63,610 bases of DNA, taken from contig CAMYOL010000047.1 in assembly GCA_947260005.1 (NCBI GenBank), positions 1-63,610 of the forward strand, given 5' to 3'. Position 1 is the stretch's first letter. Each line of letters begins with the position of its first letter. A program made the translations under genes and the position numbers. Below, piece after piece: positions 28,115-37,767 of this stretch. This DNA comes from an uncultured Ectothiorhodospiraceae bacterium. GTDB taxonomy: Bacteria > Pseudomonadota > Gammaproteobacteria > UBA6429 > Thiohalophilaceae. Below the pieces are notes generated by a model. That model had not been told where the DNA came from, did not search any database, and was given only the letters and a program-made list of their open reading frames with translations.

Positions 28115-28342
28115 ATGGCACGTTATTTTCGTCGTAAGAAATTTTGTCGATTTAAGGCTGAAGGCATTACCTTTATCGATTACAAAGATATTAATCTGTT
28201 AAAAAACTACGTAATGGAAAACGGTAAAATTGTACCAAGCCGCATTACCGGCACCAGTGCGAAATATCAACGTATGTTGGCAACGGCAATAAAACGAGCT
28301 CGTTTTTTGGCGTTGTTACCTTACAGTGACGCACATAAGTAG
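28115..28342 (+). CDS. rpsR: 30S ribosomal protein S18
   Basis: 75 residues, the usual length. Landmarks are [23 protein letters not shown] and [11 protein letters not shown]. It binds next to S6 on the platform of the small subunit. The ribosome site is GAAGGAGAC. Confidence 0.98.
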   Translation: MARYFRRKKFCRFKAEGITFIDYKDINLLKNYVMENGKIVPSRITGTSAKYQRMLATAIKRARFLALLPYSDAHK

Positions 28343-28361
28343 TTAGGCGGAGACTAAAACA

Positions 28362-28814
28362 ATGCAAATTATTTTATTAGAAAAAGTTGGGAACCTCGGT
28401 GATCTGGGTGAGCAAGTTAATGTGAAATCGGGCTATGGTCGTAATTTCCTGATTCCGCAAAAGAAAGCCGTTCCAGCCACGAAGGCCAATATTGAAAAAT
28501 TCGAAGCACGTCGTGCCGAATTAGAAGCAGCAGCGGCCGAAGCGCTTAGTGCGGCACAAGCACGTGCGGATCAGGTTGCCGGGCTGAATAGCATCACATT
28601 GGCGCGAAATGCTGGTGAGGAAGGTAAACTCTTTGGTTCTGTTGGTCCTGCGGATATTTCCGATGCGATTACTGAAGCAGGTGTAACCGTTGAAAAACGG
28701 GAAGTCATAATGGAAGATGCGATTCATGCCATTGGTGAGTATGAAGTTAACATTCGTACCCATACCGATGTGATGCAATCTATTAAGGTTATCGTAGAAG
28801 CGGTCGCAACTTAA
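28362..28814 (+). CDS. rplI: 50S ribosomal protein L9
   Basis: 150 residues. The N-terminal domain starts [21 protein letters not shown] and includes [14 protein letters not shown] long helix follows, then the C-terminal domain with [12 protein letters not shown]. It is last gene of the S6-S18-L9 operon, followed by a clear terminator. Confidence 0.98.
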   Translation: MQIILLEKVGNLGDLGEQVNVKSGYGRNFLIPQKKAVPATKANIEKFEARRAELEAAAAEALSAAQARADQVAGLNSITLARNAGEEGKLFGSVGPADISDAITEAGVTVEKREVIMEDAIHAIGEYEVNIRTHTDVMQSIKVIVEAVAT

Positions 28815-28846
28815 CGCGAAACACTGACCATTGTTTTTGAATAAAA

Positions 28847-28869
28847 GCCGTGCCCGTCACGGCTTTTTT
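28847..28869 (+). terminator. Rho-independent terminator after rplI
   Basis: The stem GCCGTG/CACGGC (28847-28852 with 28858-28863) has A-rich upstream bases and six T residues downstream. Confidence 0.88.
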
Positions 28870-28879
28870 CATTTATACA

Positions 28880-29105
28880 AAAATCTCTGAGTCGTTCATA
28901 AACCGGCGCTGACTGCGTTCACTCTCTAAATACGACTGGTTGTTGAGTACGGTGGAAAAGAAACTCATACCCCCTAGGCTCTTTAGTTGTGGGGCACACT
29001 GAAATGCTCATTTACTACGTGTAAACTCCGCTTTTTCGCTTCATTTTAGTATGCCTCTTGGGTGCGCCTTGTCATCATCCACTTTATGAACGACTCAGAG
29101 ATTTT
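28880..29105. repeat. Palindrome-bounded dispersed element, copy 1
   Basis: The perfect 23-base terminal inverted repeats (28880-28902 and 29083-29105; ATCTCTGAGTCGTTCATAAA type) enclose a core that contains GGCGCTGACTGCGTT, AATGCTCATTTACT, TGTAAACTCCGCTTTTTC and GCCTTGTCATCATCC. Copy 2 (42760-42898) shares the core pieces but has different arms. It begins 11 bases after the rplI terminator. No coding sequence fits inside. Confidence 0.8.
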
Positions 29106-29129
29106 AAGAATACACAATAAAGTCACAAC

Positions 29130-29138
29130 TTATACACA
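29130..29138. promoter_or_regulatory. Single DnaA-box-like site upstream of dnaB
   Basis: TTATACACA matches the DnaA box pattern TTATNCACA. It lies 181 bases before the dnaB start. A single site with no AT-rich unwinding array is not an origin. The rest of 29106-29318 is AT-rich and should hold the dnaB promoter. Confidence 0.3.
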
Positions 29139-29318
29139 GCTTTGTCCACTGTTCCCTGTGGTCACTTCTTGATATGCTCTATTGCTCAAATTTGTTAGAA
29201 ATTGAAGCCAAATTTAAAATAGCGACGACAAATAGAACAAAAAATATTGCTATTTATTATAAAAATTAGTCAAAATCAGTCTATATCCTGATCCAATCAG
29301 AATAAAACGGAATATTAA

Positions 29319-30719
29319 ATGAGCGATCAACAGACTTATCCAAAACCGACCACTCAAGACACGATCACCGAATCCATTAAGCTCCCCCCATTCTCCATCG
29401 AGGCCGAACAAGCGGTGCTCGGAGGCCTGATGCTGGATAATATGGCCTGGGACAAGGTCGCTGATGTGCTTACCGAAGACGATTTTTATCGCCGTGACCA
29501 TCGCTTAATCTTCACGGCCATCGCTAACCTGGCGAATACCAGTCAACCCTGTGATGCGGTGACCTTGTCGGAGTCACTGGCTCAGCACAATGAGCTGGAT
29601 AATGTCGGTGGCTTAAGCTATCTGGGTTCACTGGCGAACAACACACCAACCGCGGCCAATATCAAGGCCTATGCGGATATTGTGCGCGAGCGCTCCATTC
29701 TCAGAAGTTTGATTACTGTTTCAAATGACATCTCAAGTAATGCCTATAATCCGGAAGGACGGGCAAGTCAGGAAATACTGGAGTTAGCCGAGCAGCAAGT
29801 ATTTGAGATCGCCGACAAAGGCGCGCGAGGACGCTCAGGATATACTGGTATCAAGACACTATTGACCAAGGCCGTCGATACTATTGATAAGTTATTTCAA
29901 CTTGATAGCCCGATTACCGGTGTTCCGACTGGCTTTAAAGATTTTGATGAACAGACTGCCGGTTTGCAGGGCTCCGATTTGGTTATTGTCGCCGGGCGAC
30001 CCTCGATGGGTAAGACGACCTTTGCGATGAACATCGTTGAAAATGCAGCGATTAAACACAAATTACCCACCGCGGTATTCAGTATGGAAATGCCTGGTGA
30101 ATCACTTGCCATGCGGATGATGTCTTCGCTCGGACACATTAACCAACATAAGATTCGTACCGGTAAACTCAATGATGAGGATTGGCCTCGATTGACATCA
30201 GCCGTTGGAATTTTATCTGAGGCCCCAATATTCATTGATGATACCCCGGCGATGTCGCCCAGTGAGATACGCGCACGATCTCGACGCATAGCCCGTGAGC
30301 ATGGTCTGGGGCTGATCGTGATCGATTACCTGCAGCTGATGCAATCTACCTCAGCTTCATCTCGTGAAAACCGGGCCACTGAGATCTCCGAGATATCTCG
30401 AAGTCTTAAGGCTTTAGCGAAAGAATTAAACGTACCGGTGGTCGCACTTTCACAGTTAAACCGTTCTTTAGAGCAACGCCCAAACAAGCGACCGGTCATG
30501 TCAGACTTACGTGAATCCGGTGCGATTGAGCAGGATGCGGATGTGATTGTATTTATATATCGTGATGAAGTGTATAACGAAGATTCCCCAGATAAAGGTA
30601 CTGCGGAAATAATCGTTGGTAAACAACGGAATGGTCCAATCGGAACGACTCGCTTAACCTTCCTGGGGCAATACACGCGATTTGAAAACCATTCGTATGA
30701 TAATGAGAATTTTTCATGA
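29319..30719 (+). CDS. dnaB: Replicative DNA helicase DnaB
   Basis: 466 residues. The N-terminal DnaB domain starts LPPFSIEAEQAVLGGLML. The RecA-like C-terminal domain has Walker A GRPSMGKTTFAMN, Walker B LIVIDYLQLM and GKQRNGPIGTTRLTF. It is the hexameric helicase at the replication fork. Its end overlaps the alr start by 4 bases (ATGA), so the two are coupled. Confidence 0.98.
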   Translation: MSDQQTYPKPTTQDTITESIKLPPFSIEAEQAVLGGLMLDNMAWDKVADVLTEDDFYRRDHRLIFTAIANLANTSQPCDAVTLSESLAQHNELDNVGGLSYLGSLANNTPTAANIKAYADIVRERSILRSLITVSNDISSNAYNPEGRASQEILELAEQQVFEIADKGARGRSGYTGIKTLLTKAVDTIDKLFQLDSPITGVPTGFKDFDEQTAGLQGSDLVIVAGRPSMGKTTFAMNIVENAAIKHKLPTAVFSMEMPGESLAMRMMSSLGHINQHKIRTGKLNDEDWPRLTSAVGILSEAPIFIDDTPAMSPSEIRARSRRIAREHGLGLIVIDYLQLMQSTSASSRENRATEISEISRSLKALAKELNVPVVALSQLNRSLEQRPNKRPVMSDLRESGAIEQDADVIVFIYRDEVYNEDSPDKGTAEIIVGKQRNGPIGTTRLTFLGQYTRFENHSYDNENFS

Positions 30720-31825
30720 GTCGCGCAACCCGCGCCGATATCAATCTTTCTGCACTAAAACATAATCTGCACGTCGCGCGTGCAAACACCCAGGCGAACA
30801 TCATGGCCGTGGTTAAGGCAAATGCCTATGGACATGGCATGGTCGAGATTGCTCGAGCATTGTCGACTACGGATGGCTTTGCGGTGGCAACGATCGATGA
30901 GGCGATGGATCTTCGAGAGTCGGGTGTATATCAACCGATCTTAATCCTGGAAGGATTTAATCGCGTTGACGATTTACGACTGGTTTATGCCTATGATTTG
31001 CAATGTGTGATTCATAACGAACAGCAAATAGAAATTCTTGAAAAATACAAACCCACCGTCAGCGAGAAAGGACTAAAGGTTTGGCTAAAAATAGATACCG
31101 GCATGCATCGTCTTGGTTTTTCGCCACAACAGGTGAGTACGATGTATCAACGCTTGTTGAGTTGTAACATTGTGCAACAACCTGTTCATATCATGACGCA
31201 TCTGGCCTGTGCAGATGATAAAGATTCAAATTTTACTAATCTACAAATTAAATGTTTTACAGAAAGCATGGAAGCATTATCGCTTGGTGAAGATAGCCAC
31301 ATCAGTGTCGCTAATTCTGCTGGTCTAATGGCCTGGCCAGATGCCCATGCGAACAGTCACTGGGTTCGTCCCGGTATTATGTTGTATGGCAGCTCTCCAG
31401 TGATGCAGAGTAATGCAGACCAATTTGACCTTAAACCTGTGATGACCTTGAAATCAGAAGTGATTGCATTACACGATATCAAAAAAGGTGATGGGATTGG
31501 TTACGGTCAAAGTTATGTTTGTGAAGACAATATAAAGGTGGCCACGATTGCCATTGGTTATGGGGATGGTTATCCACGTCATGCCCAGACCGGAACCCCG
31601 GTACTTATAAATGGAAAACAATACCCACTTATTGGTCGTGTATCAATGGATATGATCACGGTTGATGTCAGCCCGGCTAAAAAGCTGAAAATAGGTGATG
31701 AAGTTATATTATGGGGGGAAGGACTATCCGCCGATGTTATTGCCGAACATGCTAATACCATTAGTTATGATCTGTTTTGCGGAGTAACGCAACGCGTTCC
31801 TTTTTATTATTCGCATGCTGGTTAA
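30716..31825 (+). CDS. alr: Alanine racemase
   Basis: 369 residues. The PLP lysine lies in AVVKANAYGHGMVEIA (near residue 35). The catalytic tyrosine region is GDGIGYGQSYV, with AIGYGDGYPR and GRVSMDMITVDV. It makes D-alanine for peptidoglycan. Cotranscribed with dnaB, a conserved order in this class. Confidence 0.97.
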   Translation: MSRATRADINLSALKHNLHVARANTQANIMAVVKANAYGHGMVEIARALSTTDGFAVATIDEAMDLRESGVYQPILILEGFNRVDDLRLVYAYDLQCVIHNEQQIEILEKYKPTVSEKGLKVWLKIDTGMHRLGFSPQQVSTMYQRLLSCNIVQQPVHIMTHLACADDKDSNFTNLQIKCFTESMEALSLGEDSHISVANSAGLMAWPDAHANSHWVRPGIMLYGSSPVMQSNADQFDLKPVMTLKSEVIALHDIKKGDGIGYGQSYVCEDNIKVATIAIGYGDGYPRHAQTGTPVLINGKQYPLIGRVSMDMITVDVSPAKKLKIGDEVILWGEGLSADVIAEHANTISYDLFCGVTQRVPFYYSHAG

Positions 31826-32792
31826 GCTACGACGTTTTCTATTTCTGCTGCTCATAACGCTGTTCTTGTTTTTATCAATTATTTGGTATTTATTAATGCA
31901 ACCCATCCTGGGTACGATTGATAAAGCCAGTGACATTGAGACTTTCTTCCCCTCAAAACTTAAAAATACGGTTAACACACTTGTATACGATTTCTACCCT
32001 CGTGATGGAACTCATCCTGCCAACATGAAGCGTTGTGCTCGTTATATCAAATCAGAATTATTAAAGAGCAGTACACGGGTAAGATATCAAACCTACGTCA
32101 TTAATCAGCAAACTTATTACAATGTGATTGCCTCGTTCGGTCCTGATGCGGGTCAACGTATTATTGTTGGCGCACATTATGATTCAGCAGGTTCAACACC
32201 CGGTGCTGATGATAACGCCAGTGGAGTGGCAGGTTTAATTGCTTTAGCCGACAAATTAAAAAGTAAGGATTTAACCACGCGCATCGATTTGGTTGCCTAT
32301 GCCCTGGAGGAACCCCCGTACTTTAAAACCGATCAAATGGGCAGTGCCTGGCACGCATTTAAGATGCGTGAAGAAAAGATAGATATCAAGCTAATGATCA
32401 GTCTTGAGATGCTTGGATATTTTTCCAGCCTGGAATCTTCACAGCAGTACCCACTGCCATTGCTTAATTTGTTTTATCCGAACAAGGGTAATTACATAGC
32501 TATTATTGGTTTGCTTAATCAGGGCGGAATAACTAAAAAAGCGAAATCACTCATGCAAGCCGCAACAAAGATGGAGGTTTATTCAATTAATGCACCAAGA
32601 ATAATACCGGGTATTGATTTTTCAGATCATTTAAACTACTGGAATGAAGGTTATCCGGCAATAATGATTACAGATACTGCCTTTTTTCGCAATCATGCTT
32701 ACCATACTGCGGATGATGTACCGGATCGACTGGATTATGAAAAAATGGCGGATGTGTTAAGTGGTGTATTAAATTTAATTACGAAATACTAA
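31815..32792 (+). CDS. Membrane-anchored M28 family peptidase
   Basis: 325 residues. One N-terminal membrane helix (about 6-28) suggests anchoring, with the peptidase domain in the periplasm. The M28 metal sites are visible: GAHYDS, GADDNASGVAG, ALEEPPYF and NHAYHTADD. The usual Asp in the fourth ligand position (NLDMIG type) reads SLEMLGYF here, a conservative Glu. It overlaps the alr end by 11 bases. An aminopeptidase role is likely; the substrate is unknown. Confidence 0.85.
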   Translation: MLVKLRRFLFLLLITLFLFLSIIWYLLMQPILGTIDKASDIETFFPSKLKNTVNTLVYDFYPRDGTHPANMKRCARYIKSELLKSSTRVRYQTYVINQQTYYNVIASFGPDAGQRIIVGAHYDSAGSTPGADDNASGVAGLIALADKLKSKDLTTRIDLVAYALEEPPYFKTDQMGSAWHAFKMREEKIDIKLMISLEMLGYFSSLESSQQYPLPLLNLFYPNKGNYIAIIGLLNQGGITKKAKSLMQAATKMEVYSINAPRIIPGIDFSDHLNYWNEGYPAIMITDTAFFRNHAYHTADDVPDRLDYEKMADVLSGVLNLITKY

Positions 32793-33784
32793 TTTGGTTT
32801 AGATTGAGTGGATTTATATTCTGGACAAATACCATCAAAAAAAACTGATTTAACCTCTTCCGTGACCGTTTGTTCTGGAACGCCATAGACATGAAACTCT
32901 ATTTTATTGATGGTTGCTTCCATGGGGATATCCAGCGGGTGTTGGATAACATTCCATCCTTCAGCGGATACGTCATAATATGTTTTTGGCTTATTGGTAT
33001 TGTAAATTCCAGCCATTGATTTATCTATTTGATAATGGATCTCAGGCGATATTTTAATCGGCATCGCAGAGCTGGCGACCCGAAAGCTGATTGATTTTAT
33101 GTTTTGCCAGTCTTTGTTTGCAGTCAGGTCAGGAGACTGTATCGAAAATGTCCAGTAAGTTTGTTTACTTAACTGGTTACTGCTCTTAGGAAAGCACTCG
33201 CTTGAGATGGGAACAAACAGGCTGCCACCGATGGTGGTTTGTTTTAAACTTGCCGGCCAGTCATTATGTACAAAAAATAAGCCAGGGCAGGTTGCTTTGC
33301 TAAAGGCTTCTTCCTTGTTTTCAATGTATACAAGCGAACTCTGCCAATTTTTAAGTTCATCCTGAGAATTGAAATCAAAACAGACATACGGCAGATTTTT
33401 GTGAATGAGAAAATCGTAGGATATCAACTTGGTTGCCTCACTTAAGGTAATTCCCAAAAAACTTATCTCATACGGAACTTCAACAATCAGCCTGTATTCG
33501 CCTGCACCAAGGTTATTCGCATTTATATGAAATTGATTCTCCTGATCGGGTTTAGCTTTAACTTCAACTGGGTAGGTATTTTCTAAATTAAATTTATCAA
33601 ATAATCGTGCTGAAATTTGTTTGTCGGTGTACGGTTGGTCAGACATTAAACTCAAGTCGATACTAAATGGGTGATATGCCTTAATTTCATCATGCAGAAT
33701 AATTTCCGAGACAGGTTCGCAGCCGGATAATAAAAGCAGGCAGATTAGTGTCAGTGATTTAAATTTACTTATCGTTTTTTTCAT
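32789..33784 (-). CDS. Predicted lipoprotein of unknown function
   Basis: 331 residues with a lipobox (LLSGC, Cys22) after a short hydrophobic signal, so it is predicted to be lipid-anchored in the cell envelope. The remainder is beta-rich and Ig-like in appearance, with a possible carbohydrate-binding-like middle part (about 140-300; SISFRVASSAMPIKISPEI). I do not recognise a family. It overlaps the upstream TerC-PGPGW gene by 20 bases and ends 4 bases into the M28 gene's end on the opposite strand. Confidence 0.75.
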   Translation of the reverse strand: MKKTISKFKSLTLICLLLLSGCEPVSEIILHDEIKAYHPFSIDLSLMSDQPYTDKQISARLFDKFNLENTYPVEVKAKPDQENQFHINANNLGAGEYRLIVEVPYEISFLGITLSEATKLISYDFLIHKNLPYVCFDFNSQDELKNWQSSLVYIENKEEAFSKATCPGLFFVHNDWPASLKQTTIGGSLFVPISSECFPKSSNQLSKQTYWTFSIQSPDLTANKDWQNIKSISFRVASSAMPIKISPEIHYQIDKSMAGIYNTNKPKTYYDVSAEGWNVIQHPLDIPMEATINKIEFHVYGVPEQTVTEEVKSVFFDGICPEYKSTQSKPN

Positions 33785-35072
33785 TACGTTTAAAATATTC
33801 TTTTGTTTCTTTACCGTAGTGTATTAATTTATTTTTAACTTTTATGAGCAATAATCTGGCCCAAAGAAACTCGGTTGCTAATATAGCAAGTCCTGCCGGG
33901 ATCACAATAATAGCAGGGCCAGGTGTTACAATCATTATTATACCGACGATTATTACACTTACACCAACTAATGTTACAACCAGTCGACGGATAGTGGTGT
34001 AAGTGATTTCATATAAGCGACCAATATTTTCAATAAAAGGTAAGTCAAGCTGTTCGTTACGATCATGATGCATTAATGATAATACGGTCCCAAGTATTAT
34101 AATAATACTCATTACCAGCAGTAGTATATTCGGAGGAATCGGATAAATATCAAACAATGCTGAACGAACGGCTAATATTATTAAAATAGTAACTAATGCA
34201 AATTTTATATATCGTAATTTAGCCAGTACGCTTGCAAAAACAAAATAGAGTGCACGTAGCCCAACTAAAGAAAGTATGCTGGCGCTAATAATGATAAATA
34301 GATTATTTGATATGCTTAGGGCTGCGGGTATTGAGTCAAATGAAAAAACTAAATCAGTATATTCAACACACAATAATGCAATAAGTAACGGAGAGACAAA
34401 CCTTTTTCCGTTTTGTCTCAAGAAAAACCGCTTAGATTTGGAATCAGACTGCGGTGAATTTAAATTGTCAGAGTATTGGTTAACGGGTAGTTTAGCCATT
34501 AAAAAGCTGGCCAGGCCAGTGTGCTTGTTTTTTAATGGTAATGTCGTATGAGCAATCAGTTTAACCGCGCTCATTAAAATCAAAACAGCAATGAAGTAGT
34601 TTAGCCAACTAAAATGTGCAAGCAAGTTTACTCCAATTGAAATAAACACAACACGCGCAATGATAGCGATGATAATACCGTAGAAAAGAATGCGGTATTG
34701 ATATTGAGCGGGTATTTTCAGCGCCTGGAAAATAATCAGAATGATAAATACGTTATCGAAATTAAGGCTACGCTCTAAAAAATAGATGGTAAAATATTGA
34801 CTAACCGCTTCTTTACCATTTAGCGACCCCCCGTCTTGTCCTGCAAATTTAAAAATTGATAAGTGTCCGTACTCAAAAGTGAAGTAAATGTAAAATCCCA
34901 AAGCCAGTGCGATACTGATCCAGAAGGCGGACTGGATAGCTGCATCACTAATCGTGAATTGATGTTTATTTCGTCGAGTCATGGCCACATCAATTAATAG
35001 CAGTGAACCGATACTCAGACTGATAGCAAGCCAAACAAGCATGGTAATTGTATTCGATAAATTAAAATACAA
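33765..35072 (-). CDS. TerC family membrane protein fused to a PGPGW-type domain
   Basis: 435 residues and about ten membrane helices. The first 330 residues are TerC-like: FLERSLNFDNVFIILIIF and VFSFDSIPAALSIS hold the acidic residues shared by the family, which is linked to tellurite resistance and metal (Mn) export. The C-terminal third (about 340-435) carries VTPGPAIIVIPAGLAILATE, the core of the small PGPGW transmembrane family. Such a fusion is seen in some genomes but is not the standard TerC form. It overlaps the lipoprotein gene. Confidence 0.82.
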   Translation of the reverse strand: MYFNLSNTITMLVWLAISLSIGSLLLIDVAMTRRNKHQFTISDAAIQSAFWISIALALGFYIYFTFEYGHLSIFKFAGQDGGSLNGKEAVSQYFTIYFLERSLNFDNVFIILIIFQALKIPAQYQYRILFYGIIIAIIARVVFISIGVNLLAHFSWLNYFIAVLILMSAVKLIAHTTLPLKNKHTGLASFLMAKLPVNQYSDNLNSPQSDSKSKRFFLRQNGKRFVSPLLIALLCVEYTDLVFSFDSIPAALSISNNLFIIISASILSLVGLRALYFVFASVLAKLRYIKFALVTILIILAVRSALFDIYPIPPNILLLVMSIIIILGTVLSLMHHDRNEQLDLPFIENIGRLYEITYTTIRRLVVTLVGVSVIIVGIIMIVTPGPAIIVIPAGLAILATEFLWARLLLIKVKNKLIHYGKETKEYFKRNEKNDK

Positions 35073-35146
35073 ATTGTAAACGAGTTACCGGTTAGAACGA
35101 AGGATTAAACTTTTGTTCGAGTTCAATCTCAGGGTAAACTAGGGGG

Positions 35147-36508
35147 ATGGCAAAGACTAAAACGGTGTATTTTTGTTCGAGTTGTGGCGCACAGGCCCCT
35201 AAATGGTCTGGGCAATGTGCCGACTGTGGTGAATGGAATACATTGAGCGAAACCGCTGCGGTAATGCCTTCGAAGCATCGGGCGGGAAATACCAATTATG
35301 CGGGTGAAGCAGCTAATCAGGTACAACAGTTAAATACCGTTTCGGCAGATGATGTTAGACGAGTCGCAACCGGGATAGCTGAGTTTGATCGTGTGCTTGG
35401 CGGAGGCCTGGTTCCTGGTTCAGTGACGCTCATTGGTGGCGATCCTGGTATAGGTAAATCAACCCTGTTATTACAGGCGATGGTCAAATTATCTGACGAC
35501 TTTGCGACTTTGTACGTGACGGGGGAGGAATCGCTACAACAGGTAAGCCTGCGGGCTAATCGCATGGGTTACTCAAATGCACAGGTTCCATTGCTTGCCT
35601 CGACGCAAATCGAGACCATATTGCAGCAGGCGCAACATTCGAAACCACGTGTGATTGTCATTGATTCCATTCAAACCATGTTTACAGATGATATTAGTGC
35701 AGCACCTGGCGCCGTTTCTCAGGTACGTGAATGTGCCGCGCAATTGGTGCGTTTTGCCAAACAAACTCAGACTTCGATATTCCTGGTTGGGCATGTCACT
35801 AAAGAGGGAACCCTCGCCGGCCCCCGCGTGTTGGAACACATGGTGGACACGGTACTTTATTTTGAAGGCGACAGTGGACAACGTTTTCGTCTGATACGTG
35901 CATTTAAAAATCGTTTTGGTGCGGTAAATGAATTAGGTGTTTTTGCCATGACCGATAAAGGTTTGCGCGAAGTCAGTAATCCCTCGGCGATATTTTTGTC
36001 ACGTCATGAACAGGCTATTCCCGGCAGTGTGGTCATGGTGACACTGGAAGGCAGTCGTCCTTTGCTGGTCGAAGTACAGGCATTGGTTGATGATTCGCAA
36101 CTGGCCAATCCCCGTCGAGTGACCGTGGGTTTTGAACACAATCGTCTGGCGATGTTGCTCGCGGTCCTGCATCGACATGGCGATATTGTTACGGGTGATC
36201 AGGATGTGTTTGCCAATGTCGTTGGTGGCGTTCGGGTTACCGAGACAGGCGCTGATTTAGCCGTATTGCTCGCAGTGATGTCGAGTCTGCGTAATAAAAC
36301 ATTAGCACGAGATATGATTGTATTTGGTGAAGTGGGATTAGCGGGTGAGATTCGTCCCGTTCCAAATGGTCAGGAACGTTTATTAGAAGCCTACAAACAT
36401 GGCTACAAACGGGCATTGATTCCGGCCGCCAATGCACCTAAGAAAATACCTGAAGGAATGGAAGTGATTGCGGTACAAAGAATCTCAGAGGCATTGGACA
36501 ACTGCTAG
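35147..36508 (+). CDS. radA: DNA repair protein RadA
   Basis: 453 residues. The N-terminal C4 zinc finger is CSSCGAQAPKWSGQCADC. The RecA-like ATPase has Walker A GGDPGIGKSTLLLQ and the RadA-specific KNRFG motif (AFKNRFGAVNELG). The C-terminal Lon-like domain includes VGLAGEIRPV. It drives branch migration in recombination. Divergent from the TerC gene; their promoters must share the 74-base gap. Confidence 0.97.
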   Translation: MAKTKTVYFCSSCGAQAPKWSGQCADCGEWNTLSETAAVMPSKHRAGNTNYAGEAANQVQQLNTVSADDVRRVATGIAEFDRVLGGGLVPGSVTLIGGDPGIGKSTLLLQAMVKLSDDFATLYVTGEESLQQVSLRANRMGYSNAQVPLLASTQIETILQQAQHSKPRVIVIDSIQTMFTDDISAAPGAVSQVRECAAQLVRFAKQTQTSIFLVGHVTKEGTLAGPRVLEHMVDTVLYFEGDSGQRFRLIRAFKNRFGAVNELGVFAMTDKGLREVSNPSAIFLSRHEQAIPGSVVMVTLEGSRPLLVEVQALVDDSQLANPRRVTVGFEHNRLAMLLAVLHRHGDIVTGDQDVFANVVGGVRVTETGADLAVLLAVMSSLRNKTLARDMIVFGEVGLAGEIRPVPNGQERLLEAYKHGYKRALIPAANAPKKIPEGMEVIAVQRISEALDNC

Positions 36509-36551
36509 GTTTCATGCTGAGACAGCCTATTGTTTTTAATTCCGCGAATGT

Positions 36552-36938
36552 CTAATGTTCTTTCATATGAATCATTTCATTCAGTTCGCGCTCGAGCAGA
36601 TTGGGATCGCCTAAATTAAGCTCAAGGACGCGTCGTAAATGCGTCATACTGTCCAGATCGATGTGTTCACACTCGAAACCAATAAAATCATCATGACTGT
36701 GCGCGACATGGACTTGCATCTGAATGTTGACGTCATTGGTGTTTAAGATCAGATCAAGAATGAATTCATCGCCGCGTGAGGTTTGAATATCTTCAGGGCG
36801 ATTGACCAGTACACCATGTAAGCTCAGATCAATGACAGTCCCATCCCAGTGCTTGTTGGCATCCGGAGTGTGAAGTCTGTATTCAGCATCAAAGGGAATA
36901 CGGGTGAAATGTCGGCGTTGAGTTTCAGGACTGTTCAT
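36552..36938 (-). CDS. PilZ domain protein
   Basis: 128 residues. A single PilZ domain has the cyclic-di-GMP-binding signatures RRHFTRIPFDA (RxxxR type) and DLSLHGVLV (D/NxSxxG type) intact. It is predicted to be a c-di-GMP effector without an output domain. The EAL-HDOD protein at 21729-22934 is another c-di-GMP gene in the window, though not adjacent. Confidence 0.85.
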   Translation of the reverse strand: MNSPETQRRHFTRIPFDAEYRLHTPDANKHWDGTVIDLSLHGVLVNRPEDIQTSRGDEFILDLILNTNDVNIQMQVHVAHSHDDFIGFECEHIDLDSMTHLRRVLELNLGDPNLLERELNEMIHMKEH

Positions 36939-37009
36939 AAACTCCCTCTTGTCTACTCTAAAGATCCATCTGCTATCCTGGCTGATGGTGCTTATTTTAT
37001 ATTAGTCGG

Positions 37010-37672
37010 CTATTCAAGATAAAACTGCATGTTAATGTTACCGATGGTAATCGTGTCGCCATCATTCAACTTGATGCTGTTGTCGTTAATGGGTTTATTG
37101 GCGACCATCGGAGGGCGTTTGCCTTCTAAATGTGAAATAAAATAGCCATCATGTCGACGGGTGATAACAGCCGTGGCGACGCCAGGTTTACCGATATTAG
37201 TCATCGACTTATTGAGTGACAGGGTTTTCCCGAGATTTTGACCGTTTAGAATCTGTAACCACCCCTGAGTGTGAGTTTCTGCCTTAATGTCTTCAACAGG
37301 TTCGACAGACTCATTTTTTTCATCATTCTCCACCGGGTGGATATCAATACTGGTCGAAGACTCATTGGAATCCAGGTGGGATACTTCTTCATATTTAAAT
37401 GATAGTGTGTGTTTACCCACCCGAATTAAATCACCATCATGGAGTTGGTGTTCACGGATGCGCTTTTGATTGACAAAGGTACCTTCTTCAGATTCCAGAT
37501 CGAACAGGGTTGAGTTAGTGCCAGAGGTTTCTATGCGTGCGTGTTTATCTGCCACTGCGAGGCTATCGATAAAAATCGGGCAATTGGTATCGCTGCCGAT
37601 TTCCATCAATCCCTGTTGCAGTGGGAATATTTTTAAAACTTTGCTCTTAAAAGACAGCGTCAACTTAGACAC
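37010..37672 (-). CDS. Double FHA-domain protein
   Basis: About 220 residues. The first forkhead-associated domain (about 5-95) has IGSDTNCPIFID, ADKHARIE and EEGTFVNQKRI. A second one (about 135-220) is degenerate but ends GDTITIGNINMQFYLE. FHA domains bind phosphothreonine peptides. No signal peptide is seen. GTG at 37672 follows GGAGACATTACA, a good ribosome site, so the long frame reaching 37762 is over-extended. Confidence 0.8.
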   Translation of the reverse strand: MSKLTLSFKSKVLKIFPLQQGLMEIGSDTNCPIFIDSLAVADKHARIETSGTNSTLFDLESEEGTFVNQKRIREHQLHDGDLIRVGKHTLSFKYEEVSHLDSNESSTSIDIHPVENDEKNESVEPVEDIKAETHTQGWLQILNGQNLGKTLSLNKSMTNIGKPGVATAVITRRHDGYFISHLEGKRPPMVANKPINDNSIKLNDGDTITIGNINMQFYLE

Positions 37673-37767
37673 TGTAATGTCTCCAATTCTGAAAAACTTG
37701 TTATTTATCTTGCAATTATAGACCTTATTTGACGATCTTGTACAACTTCGATGATTAAACAAAACGG

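Noticed and set aside
29106-29318. Replication origin near dnaB
   Set aside because: One DnaA-box-like site only; no cluster of boxes, and no dnaA, dnaN or gidA nearby.
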